From Hordeum vulgare subsp. vulgare (taxonomy: Eukaryota > Streptophyta > Magnoliopsida > Poales > Poaceae), in assembly GCF_904849725.1 (NCBI RefSeq), contig NC_058518.1, positions 8,886,147-8,950,146 of the forward strand: a stretch of DNA of 64,000 nt, in the 5' to 3' direction. A program made the translations under genes and the position numbers. This document shows positions 15,908 to 28,000 of this stretch, piece after piece. Every line of letters starts with the position of its first letter. The stretch's first letter is position 1. Below the pieces are notes generated by a model. It made no database searches. It was given only the letters and a program-made list of their open reading frames with translations, and was not told the DNA's origin.

Positions 15908-17165
15908 AGGTTTTCTATGCGTAGATTCTATGCACGAGTAGAACACAAAAGTTGTGGGCGATGGTTTGTCAATTTGCTTGCCGTTACTAGTCTTATTCTT
16001 TTCCGGCGGTATTGTGGGATGAAGCGGCCCGGACCGACCTTACACGTACGCTTACGTGAGACTGGTTCCACCGACAGACATGCACATCGTGCATAAAGGT
16101 GGCTAGCGGGTGTCTGTCTCTCCTACTCTAGTCGGATTGGATTTGATGAAAAGGGTCCTTATGAAGGGTAAATAGCTTTGGCATATCATCGTTGTGGCTG
16201 TCACGTAGGTAAGAAGGCGTTCTTGCTAGAAACCCAAATCAGCCACGTAAAACTTGCAACAACAATTAGAGGACGTCTAGCTTGTTTTTGCAGGGTTTGA
16301 CATGTGATGTGATATGGCCAAAGTTGTGATGTTGCATGTATGATGTATGAGATGATCATGTTATTGTAATAGGTTTCACGAATTGCATGTCGATGAGTAT
16401 GACAACCGGCAGGAGCCATAGGAGTTGTCTTAATTTATTGTATGAGATGCAACGCCATGTGCTTGCTACTTTTTACTTCATTGCTAACGGTTAGCCATAG
16501 TAGTAGTGATAGTAGTAGTTGGCGTGACGACTTCACGGAGACACGATGATGGAGATCATGATGATGGAGATCATGGTGTCACGCCGGTGACGATGATGAT
16601 CATGCGATGCCTGAAGATGGAGATCGAATGAGAAAAGATGATAATGGCCATATCATGTCACTATATGATTGCATTGTGATGTTTATCATGTTTTACATCT
16701 TATTGCTTAAAACGACGGTAGCATAATAAGATGATCCCTCCTAAAATTTCGAGAACGTATTCCCCTAAGTGTGCACCGTTGCGAAGGTTCGTTGTCTCGA
16801 AGCACCACGTGATGATCGGGTGTAATAGATTCTAACGTTCGCATACAACGGGTGTAAGCCAGATTTACACACGCGAAACACTTAGGTTGACTCGACGAGC
16901 TTAGCATGCACAGACATGACCTCGAATACAAGAGACCGAAAGGTCGAACATGAGTCGTATGGTTGAATACGATCAGCATGAAGTTGCTCACCATGGTGAC
17001 TGGTCCGTCTCACGTGATGATCGGACACGGGTTAGTCAACATGGATCATGTATCACTTAGATGACTAGAGGGATGTTGATTTAAGTGGGAGTTCATACTT
17101 AATTTGATTAAATGAACTTAATTGTCATGAACTTAGTCTAAAAGTTGTCTTTATAAATATTGTAG
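15908..17165 (+). other. Leader region of the copia element
   Basis: About 1.26 kb of untranslated leader between primer site and gag, containing GATGATGGAGATCATG repeats near 16,541-16,575. I see no conserved coding frame. Long leaders are usual for the BARE/Angela group. Confidence 0.7.
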
Positions 17166-18029
17166 ATGTCCAACGTCAACCTCAACTTCAACGCATTCCT
17201 AGAGAAAAACAAACTGAAAGATGATGGTAGCAACTATGCGGACTGGGTTCGCAACCTGAAGCTCATCCTTGAAGCAGCTAAAAAGGCTTATGTCCTTAAT
17301 GCGCCGCTAGGTGACCCTCCCACTCCCGCAGCAGCCCAGGACGTTCTAAACGTCTGGCAAGCGCGAAGTGATGACTACTCTCTGGTCAGGTGTGGCATGT
17401 TATACAGTCTAGAAACGGGGCTCCAAAGACGTTTTGAGCAACACGGGGCATATGAGATGTTCCAAGAGCTGAAGCTAGTTTTTCAAGCTCATGCCCGTGT
17501 CGAGAGGTATGAAGTCTCCGACAAGTTCTTCAGCTGTAAGATGGAGGAGAACAGTTCTGTCAGTGAGCACATACTCAAAATGTCTGGGTTACACGGTCGT
17601 CTGACTTCACTTGGAGTCGAACTTCCGGATGATGCCATCATTGACAGAATCCTCCAGTCTCTCCCACCAAGCTACAAAGGCTTTGTGCTTAACTACAACA
17701 TGCAAGGGATGGAGAAAACCATTCCCGAGTTGTACTCAATGCTCAAGTCTGCAGAAGTAGAAATCAAGAAGGAGCATCAAGTGTTGATGGTCAACAAGAC
17801 CACTAGTTTCAAGAAAGGCAAGGGTAAGAAGAACTTCAAGAAAGACGACAAAGCTGTTGCCGCGCCCGGTAAGCCAGATGCCGGGAAGAAGAAAAAGAAC
17901 GGACCCAAGCCTGAGACTGAGTGCTTCTACTGCAAGGGAAAAGGTCACTGGAAACGGAACTGCCCCAAATACTTAGCGGACAAGAAGGCCAGCAACGTTA
18001 AAGGTATATGTGATATACATTGTTATTGA
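17166..18029 (+). CDS. Copia gag (287 aa)
   Basis: Starts MSNVNLNFNAFLEKNKL and carries the UBN2-type gag core (NYADWVRNLKLIL, then the helical region with SLPPSYKGFVLNY). Lysine-rich linkers follow, and a CCHC zinc knuckle CFYCKGKGHWKRNC lies near residues 259-272. Gag forms the virus-like particle and packages the element RNA. In relatives gag continues into pol as one frame. Here a shift at about 18,010-18,030, probably a small insertion around GATATACATTGTTA, ends the frame after GICDIHCY. Confidence 0.9.
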   Translation: MSNVNLNFNAFLEKNKLKDDGSNYADWVRNLKLILEAAKKAYVLNAPLGDPPTPAAAQDVLNVWQARSDDYSLVRCGMLYSLETGLQRRFEQHGAYEMFQELKLVFQAHARVERYEVSDKFFSCKMEENSSVSEHILKMSGLHGRLTSLGVELPDDAIIDRILQSLPPSYKGFVLNYNMQGMEKTIPELYSMLKSAEVEIKKEHQVLMVNKTTSFKKGKGKKNFKKDDKAVAAPGKPDAGKKKKNGPKPETECFYCKGKGHWKRNCPKYLADKKASNVKGICDIHCY

Positions 18030-21000
18030 TGTGTACCTTACCAGTGCTCGTAGTAGCTCCTGGGTATTTGATACCCGTGCTGTTGCTCACATTTGCAACT
18101 CAAAGCAGGAACTGTGGAATAAGCGGAGACTGGCCAAGGACGAGGTGACGATGCGCGTCGGGAATGGTTCAAAGGTCGATGTGATCGCCGTCGGCACGCT
18201 ACCTCTACATCTACCGCCGGGATTAGTTTTAAACCTTAATAATTGTTATTTAGTACCAGCTTTAAGCATGAACATTGTATCAGGGTCTTGCTTAATGCGA
18301 GACGGCTACTCATTTAAGTCAGAGAATAATGGTTGTTCTATTTATATGAGTGATATGTTTTATGGTCATGCTCCGCTGGTGAATGGTTTATTCTTGATGA
18401 ATCTCGATCGTGATGTTACACATATTCATAGTGTGAGTACCAAAAGATGCAAAGTTGATAATGATAGTCCCACATACTTGTGGCACTGCCGCCTTGGTCA
18501 TATCAGCGTTAAGCGCATGAAGAAGCTCCATACTGATGGACTGCTAGAGTCTCTTGACTTTGAATCATTTGACACATGCGAACCGTGCCTCATGGGCAAG
18601 ATGACTAAGACTCCATTCTCAGGAATAATGGAGAGAGCCACCGACTTATTGGAAATAATACATACTGATGTGTGTGGTCCAATGAACGTTGAAGCTCGCG
18701 GTGGTTATCGTTATGTTCTCACTCTCACCGATGATTTGAGTAGGTATGGGTATATCTACTTGATGAAACACAAATCTGAGACGTTTGAAAAGTTCAAGGA
18801 ATTTCAGAGTGAGGTTGAGAATCAACGTGACAGAAAAATTAAATATCTACGATCTGATCGTGGAGGAGAATATTTGAGTCACGAGTTTGGCACACACCTA
18901 AGGAAGTGTGGAATTGTTTCACAACTAACGCCGCCTGGCACACCGCAGCGCAACGGAGTGTCTGAACGTCGTAATCGCACTTTATTAGATATGGTATGAT
19001 CTATGATGTCTCTCACCGACTTACCGCTATCATTTTGGGGATACGCATTAGAAACTGCAGCATTCACTTTAAATAGGGCACCGTCTAAATCCGTTGAGAC
19101 GACACCGTATGAACTATGGTTTGGCAAGAAACCTAAGTTGTCGTTTCTTAAAGTTTGGGGCTGCGATGCTTATGTGAAGAAACTTCAACCAGAAAAGCTC
19201 GAACCCAAAGCGGAGAAATGCGTATTCATAGGATACCCTAAGGAAACTATTGGGTATACCTTCTATCTTAGATCCGAAGGTAAAACCTTTGCTGCCAAGA
19301 ACGGATCCTTTCTAGAGAAAGAGTTTCTCTCGAAAGAAGTAAGTGGGAGGAAGGTAGAACTTGATGAGGTAATTACACCCCCTCTCGAACCGGAAAGTAG
19401 CGCAGCGCAAGAAGTTGTTCCTGTGGTGCCTACACCGACTGAAGAGGAAGTTAATGATGATGATCATGAAGCTTCGGATCAAGTTACTACTGAACCGCGA
19501 AGGTCCACAAGGGTACGCTCCACACCAGAGTGGTACGGCAACCCTGTGATGGAAATCATGTTGTTAGACAACGGTGAACCTTCGAACTATGAAGAAGCGA
19601 TGGCGGGCCCGGATTCCAACAAATGGCTTGAGGCCATGAAATCCGAGATAGGATCCATGTATGAGAACAAAGTATGGACTTTGGTGGACTTGCCCGATGA
19701 ACGGCGAGCCATAGAAAATAAATGGATCTTCAAGAAGAAGACTGATGCAAACGGTAATGTAACCGTTTACAAAGCTCGACTTGTCGCAAAGGGTTTTCGA
19801 CAAATTCAAGGAGTTGACTACGAAGAGACTTTCTCTCCCGTAGCGAAGCTGAAATCAGTCCGAATCATGTTAGCAATTGCCGCCTTTTATGATTATGAAA
19901 TTTGGCAAATGGACGTCAAAACAGCATTCCTTAACGGGAATCTTAAGGAAGAGTTGTATATGATGCAACCAGAAGGTTTTGTCGATCCTAAAGGTGCTAA
20001 CAAAGTATGCAAGCTCCAGCGCTCCATCTATGGGCTGGTGCAAGCATCTCGGAGTTGGAACATTCGCTTTAATGAGGTGATTAAAGCGTTTGGGTTCATA
20101 CAGGTTTACGGAGAAGCCTGTCTGTACAAGAAAGTGAGTGGGAGCTCTGTAGCTTTCCTCGTACTATATGTGGATGACATATTATTGATGGGGAATGATA
20201 TAGAGATGTTGGAGAGCATAAAGGCCTATTTGAATAAGAGCTTTTCAATGAAGGACCTTGGAGAAGCTGCATACATATTAGGCATCAAGATCTATAGAGA
20301 TAGATCGAGACGCCTCATAGGTCTTTCGCAAAGTACATACCTTGACAAGATATTGAAGAAATTCAATATGGAAAACTCAAAGAAAGGGTTCTTGCCAGTT
20401 TTGCAAGGTATGAGATTGAGTAAGACTCAGTCGCCGACCACGACAGCAGATAGAGAGAAGATGAGTTCTGTCCCCTACGCTTCAGCCGTGGGCTCTCTAA
20501 TGTATGCCATGCTGTGTACCAGACCTGATATAAACCTTGCCATAAGCTTGGTAGGGAGGTACCAAAGTAATCCCGGTGCAGAACACTGGACAGCGGTCAA
20601 GAATATCCTTAAGTACCTGAAAAGGACTAAGGAAATGTTTCTCGTTTATGGAGGTGACGAAGAGCTCGTCGTAAAGGGTTACGTCGACGCTAGCTTCGAC
20701 ACAGATCCGGATGACTCTAAGTCACAAACCGGATACGTATATGTGTTGAATGGTGGGGCAGTGAGCTGGTGCAGCAGCAAGCAAGAAGTCGTGGCAGCAT
20801 CTACATGTGAAGCGGAGTACATAGCTGCTTCAGAAGCGGCTCATGAAGGAATTTGGATGAAGGAGCTCATCACCGACCTTGGAGTGGTTCCAAGCGCGTC
20901 GGGTCCTATGACACTCTTCTGTGATAACACTGGAGCCATTGCCATAGCCAAGGAGCCCAGGTTTCACCGGAAGACGAAGCACATCAAGCGCCGCTACAAC

Positions 21001-21150
21001 TCCATCCAGGACCATGTCCAAACTGGAGTGATAGATATTTGTGAAGTACACACGGATCTGAATATTGCAGACCCGTTGACTAAACCTCTTCCACGAGCAA
21101 AACATGATCAGCACCATAATGCTATGGGTGTTCGATACATCACAATGTAA
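18010..21150 (+). pseudogene. Copia pol (protease, integrase, RT, RNase H) with one internal stop
   Basis: The frame is shifted relative to gag. Protease motif reads VFDTRAVAH where the family has a Gly after Asp-Thr, so the active-site glycine is replaced by Arg. Integrase zinc finger (WHCRLGH ... CEPCLMGK) and DDE region follow (HTDVCGPM, SDRGGEYLS). A TGA at 18,997-18,999 interrupts after NRTLLDMV, and the same frame resumes at 19,000. RT has the QMDVKTAFLNG and YVDDILLMGND motifs. RNase H has the DASF and CEAEYIA motifs. It terminates at 21,150 with a C-terminus typical of the family. The stop is consistent with CGA to TGA decay. Confidence 0.93.
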
Positions 21151-21182
21151 CTAGATTATTGTCTCTAGTGCAAGTGGGAGAC

Positions 21183-22946
21183 TGTTGGAAATATGCCCTA
21201 GAGGCAATAATAAAATGGTTATTATCACATTTCCTTGTTCATGATAATCGTCTATCGTTCATGCTATAATTGTATTAACAGGAAACAGTAATACATGTGT
21301 GAATGAATAGATCACAATGTGTCCCTAGCAAGCCTCTAGTTAGCTAGCTCGTTAGTCAATAGATGATCATGGTTTCCTGATCATGGACATTGGATGTCAT
21401 TGATAACGGGATCACATCATTGGGAGAATGATATGGTGGACAAGACCCAATCCTAAGCCTAGCACTAGATCGTATTGTTCGTATGGTAATGCTTTTCTAA
21501 TGTCAAGTATCTTTTCCTTCGACCGTGAGATTGTGCAACTCCCGGATACCGTAGGAGTGCTTTGGGTGTATCAAACGTCACAACGTAACTGGGTGACTAT
21601 AAAGGTGCACTACGGGTACCTCCGAAAGTGTCTGTTGGGTTGGCACGAATCGAGATCGGGATTTGTCACTCCGTGTGACGGAGAGGTATCTCTGGGCCCA
21701 CTCGGTAGAACATCATCATGAGCTCAATGTGACTAAGGAGTTAGTCACACGATGACGTGCTACGGAACGAGTAAAGAGACTTACCGGTGACGAGATTGAA
21801 CAAGGTATAGGTATACCGACGATCGAATCTCGGGCAAGTTCTATACCGACAGACAAAGGGAATCGTATACGGGATTGATTGAATCCTTGACGTCGTGGTT
21901 CATCCGATGAGATCATCGTGGAGCTAGTGGGAGCCACCATGGGTATCCAGACCCCGCTGATGGTTATTGGCTAGAGAGGTGTCTCGGTCATGTCTGCCTG
22001 TCTCCCGAACCCGTAGGGTCTACACACTTAAGGTTCGATGACGCTAGGGTTATAGGGAATTGTTATATGAGATTACCGAAAGTTGTTCGGAGTCCCGGAT
22101 GAGATCCCGGACGTCACGAGGAGCTCCGGAATGGTCCGGAGGTAAAGATTGATATATAGGACGGATGGTTTCGGACACCGGAAGTGTTTCGGGCATCACC
22201 GGTAACGTACCGGGACCACCGGGACCACCGGAGGTGGTCCCGGGGGACCACCGAAGGGGGGCTGCGACCCCAAGAGGTAAGATGGGCTAAGTGGGGGTGG
22301 GAACCAGCCCCTAGTTGGGCTGGTGCGCCTCCCCACTCAGCCCATGGCGCAGGGGAAAGAAAAAGAGGGGGGGAACCCTAACTTAGGTGGGCCTTAGGCC
22401 CACCAGAGGGGTGCGCCACCCCCTCCTCCCCATCTGGCCGCCAAAAACCCCATCTGGGAGGGCTGCCGCACCCCCTAGGGTGGGAACCCTAGGGGTGGCA
22501 CCCCCTCTCCCCTTCCCCTATATATAGTGGGCACTTTTGGCCTTTGGAGGACACAGTTTTCCCTCTCCCTCGGCGCAGCCTGCACTTCTCCCTCCTCCTC
22601 TCTGCCGGCGCTTGGCGAAGCCCTGCCGGGAGACCTCGTCTCTCCACCGACACCACGCCGTCGTGTTGCTGGACTTCTTCCCCAACCTCTCCCTCCTCCT
22701 TGCTGGATCAAGGTGCGGGAGACGTCACCGGGCTGCACGTGTGTTGAACGCGGAGGTGCCGTTGTTCGGCACTAGATCAGAATCACCGCGAGTACGACTC
22801 CATCAACCGCGTTCTAGCAAACGCTTCCGCTTAGCGATCTTCAAAGGTATGAAGATGCTCTTACCCCTCTCTCGTTGCTGGTCTCTCCATAGGAAGATCT
22901 GAACATGCGTAGGAATTTTTTTGAATTTATGCTACGTTACCCAACA
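21183..22946 (+). repeat. 3' LTR of the copia element
   Basis: 1,764 bp, longer than the 5' LTR by 32 bp because of an extra GGACCACC-rich segment near 22,220-22,250. Confidence 0.96.
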
Positions 22947-25900
22947 GCTAGTTCTAGTCAGACAGTGAGATCCCCTACCTTGCATCAGGAGAATCTGCAA
23001 GAGCAACAAACCAGAAATGAGTTGTTGAGGAAGCAGTTGGAGTTAGAGAAACAAAAAACCAAACAGTGTGAAGAAATTCAGGGACAAAACTTACCTCCAT
23101 TGAAAGTTCAGAGACAGTCTTTTCCTCCTGGTTATGATAATCAGTAGAGTAATGAGAATGCTAGTCCTATTGGTACTCCTGGTAGTGCAAGAGATGGAGG
23201 TGAAACCCCTGTTTTCAATACATTTTACCAAGGTAATAGAGATAGTCAAATGTGGCAGGGTTATTATAGAACCTATGAGCAAGACATGCAAGCTCAGTTC
23301 ATGAAGTCATTAACCAAAGGCCCTAAAATGGAATTTCCTAAGTTTGATGGAACTGATCCTGTTGGATGCATCAAACAATGCAACAAATACTTTCAGATGT
23401 CTGCAGCTCCAGAAGAATATAAGGTTTCTCTTGCTCAGCTATACATTGTGGGTGATGCTGATACTTGGCTCAGAAGGTCTTGTATCCTGAAGAAACAGTT
23501 GAGCTGGAAACAGTTTGGAGCTGAACTAGTCAAAAGATTTTATGAACAAGGATCTTATGATCTCACAGAGAAATTTAATTCTGCCAAGCAAGGCAGTAAC
23601 ACTGTGGCTGAATATAATAAGCTGTTTGAAGATCTGATGGTTGATATCCAGGAAGAAAACCATGAGTTAAATGAACTCTGGTTTGTGAGATGTTTTGTGA
23701 ATGGGTTAAGGAATGGAATTAAATTTCAAGTCACGCCTTTAAGACCACAAACACTCACTGATGCCTATTGGTTAGCTAGGGATGTTGAACCTTGTCATCC
23801 TCATGTGTCAACTTGGGCCAAGAAGAACAATGTTCCTTACTCCAACTTTTACAACAGGCCTAATACAAGCAGCACTGTGGGCAAACAAGTAGCTACTACT
23901 TCAGTGGCTACTGTGACAACAAATCCACCAAAGTCTAATGAGAGCTACCAAAGAGTTAGGAAGCTTGGAGAATGCTGGAGATGTGGAGATAAATGGGTTC
24001 ATGGACACAAGTGCAAGTTAGTTCCTAATCTACACATGATGCAACAAGAGGCAGATGAACAATTAGCACAGGAGCTGGAAGAAAATTCCAATCAAGAACA
24101 ACCTGAAGTTATTTCTGAAGAAGAACAAGCCATGTTCATATCTGCTTTTGCTATGGGACAACAACTCACTGTGCCTACACCCACAATCATCATACACATC
24201 AATGGGAAAAGAGTTGTGGCCTTACTTGACTCTAGGAGTACATCATCCTTTTTAAATCAGGACTTTGCAGTAAAAGCAAACTGCCAATTAATCCCAGTTA
24301 AACCCAGACTGATAGCTGTAGCAGGAGGAGGAACACTAGTGTCTGAAGCAGTGATACCACAATGCACATTTCAGTTGGGCAAGTTGAAGCTACAACACAG
24401 TTTCAGATCTATTAATCTACCCAATCATGATGCTATTCTAGAATATGATTGGTTTACAGCTGTAAGTCCAGTAGCCTTTGATATACCAAAACAACTATTC
24501 AGCTTTACAATGGAAGGACAACAGACAGTGACCACTGCCATGTTTACTAATGCTGAAAGCCTGAAGGAAGTGAAAGAAGAGAAAATGGAAAAACTGCTGG
24601 ATAAGGGAGTGGAAGTATTTTTAGTACAAATCAACAACATTATGATGAATGCACCAGAGGGTTGCAAAACTCCTCCACAAGTACAGAAACTACTGCTTGA
24701 ATATGCTGATCTTTTTGAAGAACCAAAAAGCCTTCCTCCCCACAGGGCTTTGGATCATACAATTCCATTAATGCCAGGGGCTACTCCTCCTCAGGTCAGA
24801 CCTTATAGAGTACCACATCATCAGAAACAGGAAATGGAAGATCAAATCAAGAAGCTCTTAGCTGCTCATTTTATCAGACACAGTCAAAGTCCTTATGCAG
24901 CTCCAGTCATACTAGTGAAGAAAAAGGATGGTTCAATGAGACTTTGTACTGATTTCAGAAGATTGAATGCTCTAACAGTTAAAAACAAATTTCCAATTCC
25001 TGTCATTGAAGATCTATTGGATGAATTACATGGATCTACATATTTTTCCAAGTTGGATTTAAGGTCTGGCTACCACCAAATAAGAATGAAACCTGAGGAT
25101 ATTCCCAAAACTGCTTTCAGAACTTTTCTAGGGCATTTTGAATACTTAGTCATGCCCTTTGGTCTGTCCAATGCACCTGGCACATTTCAGGAATTAATGA
25201 ACACTGTTTTTGCACCTCATCTGAGAAAATTTGTGCTAGTTTTCTTTGATGATATACTGATCTTCAGTAAGAATTTCAAAGAACATTTGGAGCATATCAA
25301 AATAGTATTGGAAACATTAAAAACTCACAACCTTTTTGCTAAGTTGTCCAAGTGTGTATTTGCTGCTCAACAAGTGGAATACTTGGGACATGTGATTTCT
25401 GTAGAAGGAGTAGCAACAGACCCTAAGAAAATATTTGCAATTGTTGAATGGCCTACTCCTGATACAGTAACTAAACTCAGGAGTTTCTTAGGACTGGCTG
25501 GTTACTACAGGAGGTTCATTAAAGGATATGGAGTAATTTGCAGACCACTTCATGATGTGTTAAAGAAAGGAAAATTTTCCTGGCAGGCAGCTCAAGATGC
25601 AGCTTTCAAACAATTGCAAGAAGCACTCATATCTGCTCCAGTACTAGCACTGCCTAATTTCAGCAAGCCATTTGTGTTAGAAACTGATGCTTCAGGAAAA
25701 GGAATAGGAGCTGTTTTGATGCAAGAGGGCAGGCCAATACCTTACTATAGTTCCGCTCTCTGTCCTAGGAATGCTGCTCTATCAACATATGAGAAAGAAG
25801 CTCTGGCTATTTTAGAAGCTCTGAAGAGATGGAGACACTACCTGTTGGGCAATGACCTGACAATCAAGACTGATCAACAATCTCTAAAATTTATCACTGA

Positions 25901-26523
25901 TCAAAAGCTTACTGAGGGCATACAACACAAATTGATGATGAAACTGCTTGAATTTAACTTCACAATTCAGTACAAAAAGGGAGTTTTTAACAAAGTGGCA
26001 GATGCTCTGTCTAGAGTACTTCCTGGCTGTATGGAAATATCAGTAGCCACTCCCACTTGGGCACAAGATCTGGTTGACAGCTATCAACAGGATAAAGATA
26101 GTAAAGTATTGTTGGAAAGGTTGTTGTTACAAAAAGATCAAACTGATTCTGATTATACTCTGCATTCAGGCATCATCAGATTCAAGGGAAAATTTTTGGT
26201 GGGTAACATACCTACACTGAGACAGAAACTACCAGCTTTACACAGTTCACCAGTAGGGGGACATTCTGGCAATAGAGACACTTATCAAAGAGTTAAACAT
26301 ATATTCTATTGGCCTGGTTTAAAGAAATCAGTGGAGGAATTTATTGCTTCTTGTCCTATATGTGAGAGAGCTAAACATGAGAACTGCCTCCAACCTGGAT
26401 TATTAGATCCCCTACCTGTAGCAAATTTAGCTTGGCAACATATATCCATGGATTTTATTGAAGGATTACCAGTATCAAAAGGATATGATGTGATCATGGT
26501 AGTGGTAGACAGATTCACTAAGT

Positions 26524-26826
26524 ATGCACTCTATCCCAGTTTTTCATGTGAGCCAGCTCAAGAAACATGTGGGATCTCACTCTATCCCTAGTCCTAATCT
26601 ACCAATGGTACATGCTGATGGCTCAATCAAGATGGGTCCTGCTGCAGTTCTTCAGGTTCGACAGATTCCGAGACAGAACATGCCTGTAGTTCAGTGGCAA
26701 GTGCAGTGGGAAAACATGTCATCAGAAGAAGCTACTTGGGAAGATGCAGATTTCATCAAGTACACCTTTCCGGAATTCTTCAAAGCGACGACATCACAAT
26801 GGCGTCAAGACGCGAACACGCTGTGA
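26524..26826 (+). pseudogene. Gypsy pol C-terminus with chromodomain
   Basis: Opens directly on PVFHVSQLKKHVG, the conserved motif at the end of gypsy integrase. A chromodomain follows (VLQVRQI..., VVQWQVQW, EEATWEDADFI). Its frame differs from the upstream pol frame, which ends at 26,591. Bases near 26,515-26,530 therefore mark a deletion joining the start of the integrase core (DRFTKYA) to its end, with a short CAC overlap possible. The chromodomain in relatives directs integration to particular chromatin. Confidence 0.88.
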
Positions 26827-26840
26827 GGACACGTCGTGTC

Positions 26841-26854
26841 TAAGGAGGGAGCAA
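26841..26854 (+). other. Polypurine tract of the gypsy element
   Basis: TAAGGAGGGAGCAA immediately before the 3' LTR, the expected second-strand primer site. Confidence 0.8.
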
Positions 26855-27213
26855 TGTCAGGACCATCTTCAGAAGAACACTGCATTCGTCAGTTAACACT
26901 TCGTCCTTCGACAGTTATCCAACGGCTGTGAGCGTAGCTCATACGAAGACGCGTGCTAGCCGTTGGATATGTCCTGTTCACGGTCCATTGCCGTATTTAC
27001 TGTTACCTTTGCCGTTGTTTCCCTGTTAGTTACTGCAGTTAAACTTTGTCCTATAAAGCTGGCGGGGCTGTGGCTGAGCGAGGCATTGATTTTCCATGTG
27101 ATTTGCTTTAAGCAAGGAATATTCCCTATAGATCAATACATCTCCGATCGGAGCTAAACTTTCCCCTTCTTTTCTCGCAAGAACACCACCTATTTGGCCT
27201 TCGGGTCTTGACA
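26855..27213 (+). repeat. 3' LTR of the gypsy element
   Basis: 359 bp, TG...CA ends, followed by the GAGGC target duplication. Confidence 0.95.
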
Positions 27214-27379
27214 GAGGCTCCATGAACTCCTCCCATATACTACTGTATGTCGTGGCCGTCGTTGCAGTCTTGCACACTGATTTGGGTCTGTGGACCGCCA
27301 GCCGGTGGTAAAAACCGTTGGAGAACAGGGTTTCCACACATCTATGGCACCACCGACTAATATAGTAGATGATGATGTT

Positions 27380-28000
27380 TCATCACTCAATTTTTCAGCG
27401 TGTTATTGTGTGGATGGAAGGCGAATATACTGATTTGGTTTCGTCGATCATCAGCCAGCGGTCAACGGATAACAAATTTTGCATCTGTGTGAGACAGAGT
27501 GAAAGCCATCCAGGGGAAGTTGGTTGTATCACCATATAGGTTTTCAGTTAAATGGAAGCCAGCCAGGAGCCATGCTCCTTTTACCGAGAGAAAAAAAAGA
27601 GGGCGCAATAGCGCTTATCTTCCTACATCTTATGGGTGGAAGCCATTCTCCCGCCCATCCATGCCTAAGCGCTGCCGCACCAGTCACTGGTATATATATA
27701 TAGCTGGCGTTTCATCGCTCAATTTTTCAGTGCGTTGTCGGGTGGAATTTCCATGTCCTTGAGAACTGTAAGGTGGCCTTTTGCTCTCCTTTTGCACCGC
27801 TGTGTGATTCAGAAAAGTTTTATGTACCTCATAGTGTGTTCGGTGCTTGCAAACTTTTGTGCAGTCCTATATGTGCGTGAGGCAGCCGACGGGGTTGTTG
27901 GATGTATCACCATATCGGTTTTCTGTCAAAATGAAATGTGGGATCCATGCTCCTTTTATGTCAAAAAAGTAATGATACAGTAGCGCTTGTCTTTGTTGTA
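27380..28000. repeat. Diverged tandem duplication
   Basis: Two copies share TTTCATC-CTCAATTTTTCAG, GTATCACCATAT-GGTTTT and CCATGCTCCTTTTA in the same order (about 27,378-27,625 and 27,705-28,000, offset about 330-380 bp). I see no conserved protein. The rest of 27,219-28,790 is unassigned. Confidence 0.6.

Larger units (their letters stand above)
14162..22946 (+). mobile_element. Ty1/copia retrotransposon, Angela/WIS/BARE type, inserted in the gypsy gag
   Basis: Flanked by the 5-bp direct repeat GCTAG (14,157-14,161 and 22,947-22,951). LTRs begin TGTTGGAAATATGCC and end ACCCAACA. They measure 1,732 bp (5') and 1,764 bp (3'). A perfect TGGTATCAGAGCC primer site follows the 5' LTR, and a purine-rich CAAGTGGGAGAC precedes the 3' LTR. 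By eye the LTRs differ by about nine substitutions and one 32-bp indel, implying a young insertion. Coding order gag, protease, integrase, RT, RNase H is copia-type. It is defective through a frameshift, a protease change and a stop codon. Confidence 0.97.
13875..26591 (+). pseudogene. Gypsy gag-pol reading frame, split by the copia insertion
   Basis: The frame starting at ATG 13,875 (an upstream in-frame ATG lies at 13,713) runs to the copia insertion at 14,161 and resumes in phase at 22,952. Its N-terminal part is helical and coiled-coil-like. An in-frame TAG at 23,145-23,147 interrupts it. From 23,148 it continues open: gag core; CCHC knuckle (CWRCGDK...GHKC, about 23,973-24,014); protease motif reading LLDSRST instead of DSGS; reverse transcriptase with FFDDIL (about 25,243); RNase H with ETDASGKG; integrase zinc finger (H-H, then CPICERAK) and the first catalytic Asp region (SMDFIEGLP). 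The frame ends at 26,591 because the integrase core is deleted. Confidence 0.9.
13150..27213 (+). mobile_element. Ty3/gypsy chromovirus, interrupted by a copia element
   Basis: Flanked by the 5-bp direct repeat GAGGC (13,145-13,149 and 27,214-27,218). Both 359-bp LTRs start TGTCA and end TGACA. Next to the 5' LTR is a tRNA-Met-like primer site, and before the 3' LTR is a purine tract AAGGAGGGAGCAA. Order of parts: gag with zinc knuckle, protease, reverse transcriptase, RNase H, integrase, chromodomain, which is the chromovirus order. Without the copia insert and its extra target copy it is about 5.3 kb. The short LTRs and small size suggest the Reina lineage (inference). It is non-autonomous, with a gag stop, an altered protease motif and a deleted integrase core. 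Confidence 0.95.
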
